A DNA stretch of 27,193 nt, from assembly GCA_910588125.1 (NCBI GenBank), contig CAJUPI010000041.1:1-27193 (forward strand), read 5' to 3'. The notes beneath the pieces are model-generated. The model saw nothing but the letters and a program-made list of their open reading frames with translations, was not told the origin of the DNA and did not search any database. A program made the position numbers and the translations under genes. This stretch comes from an uncultured Lachnospiraceae bacterium. Its GTDB lineage: Bacteria; Bacillota; Clostridia; Lachnospirales; Lachnospiraceae. This document shows, piece after piece, positions 24,274 to 27,193 of this stretch. How positions within the stretch are numbered: the stretch's first letter is position 1; each line of letters begins with the position of its first letter.

Positions 24274-24696
24274 ATGAACCATTTTCAAAAAAGGCCGTTT
24301 CCCTATGAGGATATTGTAAATCTCACCCGTCCTGTCTCCAGCACTCATCCCCCTATGCCCACCGCTGATCGGGCTGCGCAGTTTGCTCCCTTTGCCGCCT
24401 TGACGAATTACCATGACGCGATTCGGGAAGCCACTCGCTTCACCGATGAAAAGCGAGAACTCGATGAACACGCGAAATCTCTCCTGAATGAAAAGCTTCA
24501 GCACTTGCAACAAAAAGTCCATACCGCTCCCCGAATCACCGTCCGTTATTTTCTTCCGGATACCAAAAAAGCCGGTGGCGCTTATATTACAACCACTGGC
24601 TTTTTGAAAAAAATAGATATCAATCATCATGAAATAATCCTTCAAAACGGCATTTCCATCCCGTTTGATGATATTACGGAAATTGGGGACTCCTGA
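24274..24696 (+). CDS. YolD-like protein
   Basis: A 140-residue cytosolic protein. The N-terminal half has the YolD-like signature: RPFPYEDIVNL, then MPTADRAAQFAPFAALTNYHDAIREATR, followed by a Glu/Lys helix. The C-terminal half carries the YolD-type segment, a small beta-rich fold (GFLKKIDINHHEIILQNGISIPFDDITEI). Proteins of this type are encoded next to UvrX-type polymerases and are thought to act with them, by analogy to UmuD. It lies 36 bases after the polymerase gene under the same SOS promoter, with an excellent site (AAAGGAG, 6-base spacer). It converges with the cyclase gene 37 bases away; no clear terminator is visible between them. Confidence 0.9.
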   Translation: MNHFQKRPFPYEDIVNLTRPVSSTHPPMPTADRAAQFAPFAALTNYHDAIREATRFTDEKRELDEHAKSLLNEKLQHLQQKVHTAPRITVRYFLPDTKKAGGAYITTTGFLKKIDINHHEIILQNGISIPFDDITEIGDS

Positions 24697-24733
24697 TTCC
24701 ATCCTTTTGCCGTTCAAAAAAGTATCGCCCCAA

Positions 24734-25486
24734 TCACTCCGTAATCGCCCACACCCGCGCCGGGAGTCCGGTAGCTCCCTCAATTCTTGGATAAGAGACG
24801 ATAATTACTGCTCCGGCTGCTGCCACTTGATCTAAATTGGTAAGTACCTCCACCTGAAGCTTTCCTTTGTCCAGCACATATCTCTCACATGCCAAGTCAC
24901 CGGCCGCCGCCGCTTCCACAGAAGCATCGGTATCCAAAGCCTCATGCCCATTGGCAGCAGCATTCCGTTCCTCATAGATATACCGGAGTGCCTCCATAGA
25001 CCACCCCGGGAAGTTCTCTCCACCATCTGCATCTATCCCGGAGAGAGCGTCCATATCTGGCCACCGCTTCGACCAGTCTGTGCGAAGAGCTACAAAGGCT
25101 CCGTCCGGAATCGCTCCATATTGCACCTCATACGCCTTTATATCCGCCGCTGTAACCACATAGGTGGGATTCTCCCGCACCTTCTCTGACACATCGATCA
25201 CACACAGAGGGAAAATCAGATCCTTCACTCCATAATTATCAGACAATTCCCGGTTCTTCACAAAATGCCCAGGAAAGTCAATATGCGTCCCGAACTGACC
25301 GGGAAACTTAAAGGTCTGAATTAAACAGTCAAGCATCTCATTCCCCCAATCAAAACAAGTGATTCCCAGCTCAACCGAGCCTTCCGGAATCCCTGCCCAA
25401 TACGGGCTGTCATTGTTCAGAGAATGGGAGAGTTCCACCCAGCGATATTTTTTTGCTTCTTTTAATGCTTCCCACAATTTGTACAT
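24734..25486 (-). CDS. Cyclase-family metal-dependent hydrolase (kynurenine formamidase-like)
   Basis: A 250-residue soluble enzyme of the cyclase family, which includes arylformamidases. The metal motif is FGTHIDFPGHF (His 68, Asp 70, His 74); the N-terminal WVELSHSLNNDSP and the C-terminal EGATGLPARVWAI also fit. The residue usually His at the start of HxGTHxDxPxH is Gln 64 here, a small departure. A loop at about 172-195 (NAAANGHEALDTDASVEAAA) is Ala-rich and looks like an insertion. The start at 25486 has a strong AAGGGGG site. It is transcribed from its own promoter (25616-25624), so it need not be co-expressed with the reductase upstream. The substrate is unknown. Confidence 0.88.
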   Translation of the reverse strand: MYKLWEALKEAKKYRWVELSHSLNNDSPYWAGIPEGSVELGITCFDWGNEMLDCLIQTFKFPGQFGTHIDFPGHFVKNRELSDNYGVKDLIFPLCVIDVSEKVRENPTYVVTAADIKAYEVQYGAIPDGAFVALRTDWSKRWPDMDALSGIDADGGENFPGWSMEALRYIYEERNAAANGHEALDTDASVEAAAAGDLACERYVLDKGKLQVEVLTNLDQVAAAGAVIIVSYPRIEGATGLPARVWAITE

Positions 25487-25557
25487 AATATATTCCCCCT
25501 TTGTCTTATCGAAACGCTCATATCTCCGGCTGCTGATAAAAGCCTGTCCGCTCCATT

Positions 25558-25584
25558 AGTGAAACCCCGGCTTTTCATTTCACT
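25558..25584. repeat. Inverted repeat in the leader of the cyclase gene
   Basis: AGTGAAA (25558-25564) and TTTCACT (25578-25584) pair over 7 bases around a 13-base loop, between the promoter and the ribosome binding site. It may be an operator or a leader hairpin. Confidence 0.4.
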
Positions 25585-25615
25585 GATATATGAAAGAACG
25601 GCTTCTTTTGAGAAA

Positions 25616-25624
25616 ATTATATCA
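25616..25624 (-). promoter_or_regulatory. Extended -10 promoter of the cyclase gene
   Basis: TGA-TATAAT on the minus strand gives an extended -10 box; no good -35 hexamer is seen. The leader to the start codon is about 120 bases. Confidence 0.5.
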
Positions 25625-25648
25625 CAGGCTATAGCGGAAAGAAAGTGC

Positions 25649-26779
25649 TTACTCCAAGATCCCCGCTGCTTCTTGCAAATACCTTATAATCGGTAAATGC
25701 TGGGGACAATGCTCCTCACACTGCCCACATTCTATACAGTCAGATGCTTTTCCATTTCCTATATTCTGCACCTGATGGCAATATGCCATCCTGGCAGATG
25801 CAATCTGCGACTCTCCAAATTTGCTGATCTTGTTGAGCAGGTTAAAATAATCAGGAATCGCTATTTTCTTCGGGCAACCGTCCACACAGTAGCGACAAGC
25901 TGTACAGGCGATCCTTTCTTTTGATTTGATAACCGCCGCAACCCGATCGATTACCTGTTTTTCGGATTCGGAAAGCGCTTGAAAATCTTGCATATAAGAT
26001 AGATTATCCTCCACCTGCCATTCCTCGCTCATGCCCGATAAAACCATAACTACATTTTTCAGCGATGCCGCATACCGAATGGCCCAGGAAGCAATAGAAT
26101 GACTGGGAGCTGCCTCCTTCAGCAATTGCTCCGCTTCTCTCGGAACGTTTGCCAAAAGGCCACCCTTGATTGGCTCCATCACAATGACCGGCTTTTCAAA
26201 CTTTTCGCACACTTGATAACACTTACCGGCCTGTACCTCCGGATCGTTCCAGTCTACATAATTAAGCTGGAGCTGAACGTATTCCATCTCCGGATGCCTT
26301 GTCAGAATCTCCTCGAGCACATCCGCTGTGTCATGAAAAGAAAAACCAAGATGCCGGATTTTACCCTCTGCTTTTTTTCGCACCACGAAATCAAAGGCAT
26401 CGATTTGCTCTGCCAGGATAAGCCGTTCCTTGTTCATGGCATGTAGCAGATAATAATCAAAATAATCTACGCCACAGCGTTTCAGCTGTTCCGCAAAAAA
26501 CCCCTCCAGCTCTTCCTTCTTCTTGACAATAAAAAAGCTGAGTTTATCTGTAATCGTATAAGATGCCCTGGGAAACCGTTTTGCTACGCACTCGCGAAAA
26601 GCAGTCTCACTGTGCCCTCCGCCATGATAAGGCGTTGCTGTATCAAAATAGTTAAATCCAGCCGCCATATACCGATCTGCCATCCTGCAAAATGTCTCAT
26701 AATCCACTTTTGTCGTATCTGCCGTGTCATAAAGCGGCAAACGCATAAGGCCAAATCCCAATTTTTTAGTATTCATCAT
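25649..26779 (-). CDS. Aldo/keto reductase with C-terminal double 4Fe-4S ferredoxin domain
   Basis: A 376-residue oxidoreductase. The N-terminal barrel (about 1-270) has the aldo/keto reductase residues Asp 46, Tyr 51 (NYFDTATPYH), Lys 79 and His 113 (YYLLHAM). The C-terminal part has two cluster motifs: CTACRYCVDGCP (Cys 292, 295, 298, 302) and CIECGQCEEHCP (Cys 348, 351, 354, 358). Each has the C-x2-C-x2-C-x3-CP pattern for a 4Fe-4S cluster. This fusion is common in anaerobic Firmicutes and implies electron transfer between a ferredoxin and NAD(P)H-linked chemistry; the substrate is unknown. GGGAGG lies 3 bases before the first ATG and 6 before the second, so translation may start at 26776. 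Confidence 0.93.
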   Translation of the reverse strand: MMNTKKLGFGLMRLPLYDTADTTKVDYETFCRMADRYMAAGFNYFDTATPYHGGGHSETAFRECVAKRFPRASYTITDKLSFFIVKKKEELEGFFAEQLKRCGVDYFDYYLLHAMNKERLILAEQIDAFDFVVRKKAEGKIRHLGFSFHDTADVLEEILTRHPEMEYVQLQLNYVDWNDPEVQAGKCYQVCEKFEKPVIVMEPIKGGLLANVPREAEQLLKEAAPSHSIASWAIRYAASLKNVVMVLSGMSEEWQVEDNLSYMQDFQALSESEKQVIDRVAAVIKSKERIACTACRYCVDGCPKKIAIPDYFNLLNKISKFGESQIASARMAYCHQVQNIGNGKASDCIECGQCEEHCPQHLPIIRYLQEAAGILE

Positions 26780-26837
26780 TATCCTCCCTGCCCATTGAGG
26801 GTAAATTCTGGTATTATTATCCTATCATATACATAAT

Positions 26838-27101
26838 TCAAAAACAATGGTGATTTACCAGAAAATTGCGTGACTCCAGAATTCTTTGCAGAAAAGTAAT
26901 CATATAAAGGGACAACAGCACGGATAAAGAAGACCATTGAGTAATAACCAGGGATGTCCTCCTTATAATTTCCAGCGGGGGAATCTGAAAAAAAAGGACA
27001 GTTGCCGCCAACCCTCCCAAGATTGCCTGATATAAGGGCCGGCCAAGTGCCAAAATCCCAATGATAATAAGAAATACTATTCCTAAATATGCAATTTGCA
27101 T
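26838..27101 (-). pseudogene. Truncated DUF401-like membrane transporter, N-terminal remnant
   Basis: An 87-residue frame with a good site (AGAGGA, 6-base spacer). It shows three hydrophobic segments and the typical opening of DUF401-family transporters (GIVFLIIIGILALGRPLYQAILGG, then PPLEIIRRTS and TQWSSLSVLLSLYMITFLQRILESRN). After ESRN the sequence turns to an unrelated FLVNHHCF and stops. Family members are about 400 residues, so more than three quarters is missing. Only about 60 bases lie between this stop and the reductase gene, so the rest was lost by deletion rather than by a point mutation. The family call is from memory of its N-terminus. Confidence 0.65.
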
Positions 27102-27142
27102 TTTTTATCCTCTCCCTTGTCTTCCATGCTGCCTGTATAAAA

Positions 27143-27193
27143 AGAGGGTGTTGCAAAATAAGTCACCCGTCATTTTTCTTATCCAGTGTCCGG
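27143..27193. repeat. Partial copy of the inverted-repeat element (runs off right edge)
   Basis: These 51 bases match the ends of the 174-bp element at 11587-11760. They share GAGG-x2-GTTGCAAAATAA at the tip, TCATTTTTC in the middle and TATCC-x-GTGTCCGG at the inner edge. They are closest to the reverse complement of the right arm. The rest lies beyond the window, so it could equally be the end of a full insertion sequence. Confidence 0.7.

Overview
The window looks like chromosomal DNA from an anaerobic Firmicute, most likely a Lachnospiraceae-type Clostridia. The evidence is roughly balanced base composition, AGGAGG-type ribosome binding sites, sigma-A-like promoters, a CIRCE/HrcA site, a GAAC-N4-GTTC SOS box, a 7TM-type sensor kinase, a TAXI-TRAP transporter, a UvrX/YolD pair and a ferredoxin-fused aldo/keto reductase. 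I see no tRNA, rRNA, CRISPR array, phage module or complete insertion sequence. Family calls come from reading motifs; no database search was run.

Left part (1-7096): the 3' end of an unknown plus-strand gene converges on guaA (minus strand), whose glutaminase domain has collapsed although its synthetase domain looks intact. Upstream are a hybrid histidine kinase with a terminal receiver domain and a separate NarL-type kinase/regulator pair. All are on the minus strand.

Middle left (7097-11577): a 1009-residue multi-spanning membrane protein, an O6-alkylguanine-DNA alkyltransferase, and a lone Hsp20 chaperone gene with a CIRCE operator overlapping its promoter. A 174-bp inverted-repeat element of MITE type sits between hsp20 and the next gene. 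Part of another copy runs off the right edge of the window.

Middle (11778-18615): an RNA block holds an RtcB-type RNA ligase followed by an unusual SUV3-like RNA helicase with a C-terminal zinc-ribbon tail. Divergent from it is a two-gene protein-sorting cassette: a secreted VIT/vWA protein with a PEP-like C-terminal anchor, and an exosortase of the XrtK type. This cassette and the RNA block are the most unusual content.

Right part (18625-27193): a minus-strand operon encodes a TAXI lipoprotein, a DUF1850 protein and a fused TRAP permease. It has a consensus promoter and an attenuator-like hairpin after the lipoprotein gene. Divergent from it is an SOS-controlled translesion polymerase with a YolD partner. 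Then come a cyclase-family hydrolase, an aldo/keto reductase with two 4Fe-4S motifs, and a truncated DUF401-like transporter remnant beside the partial repeat.
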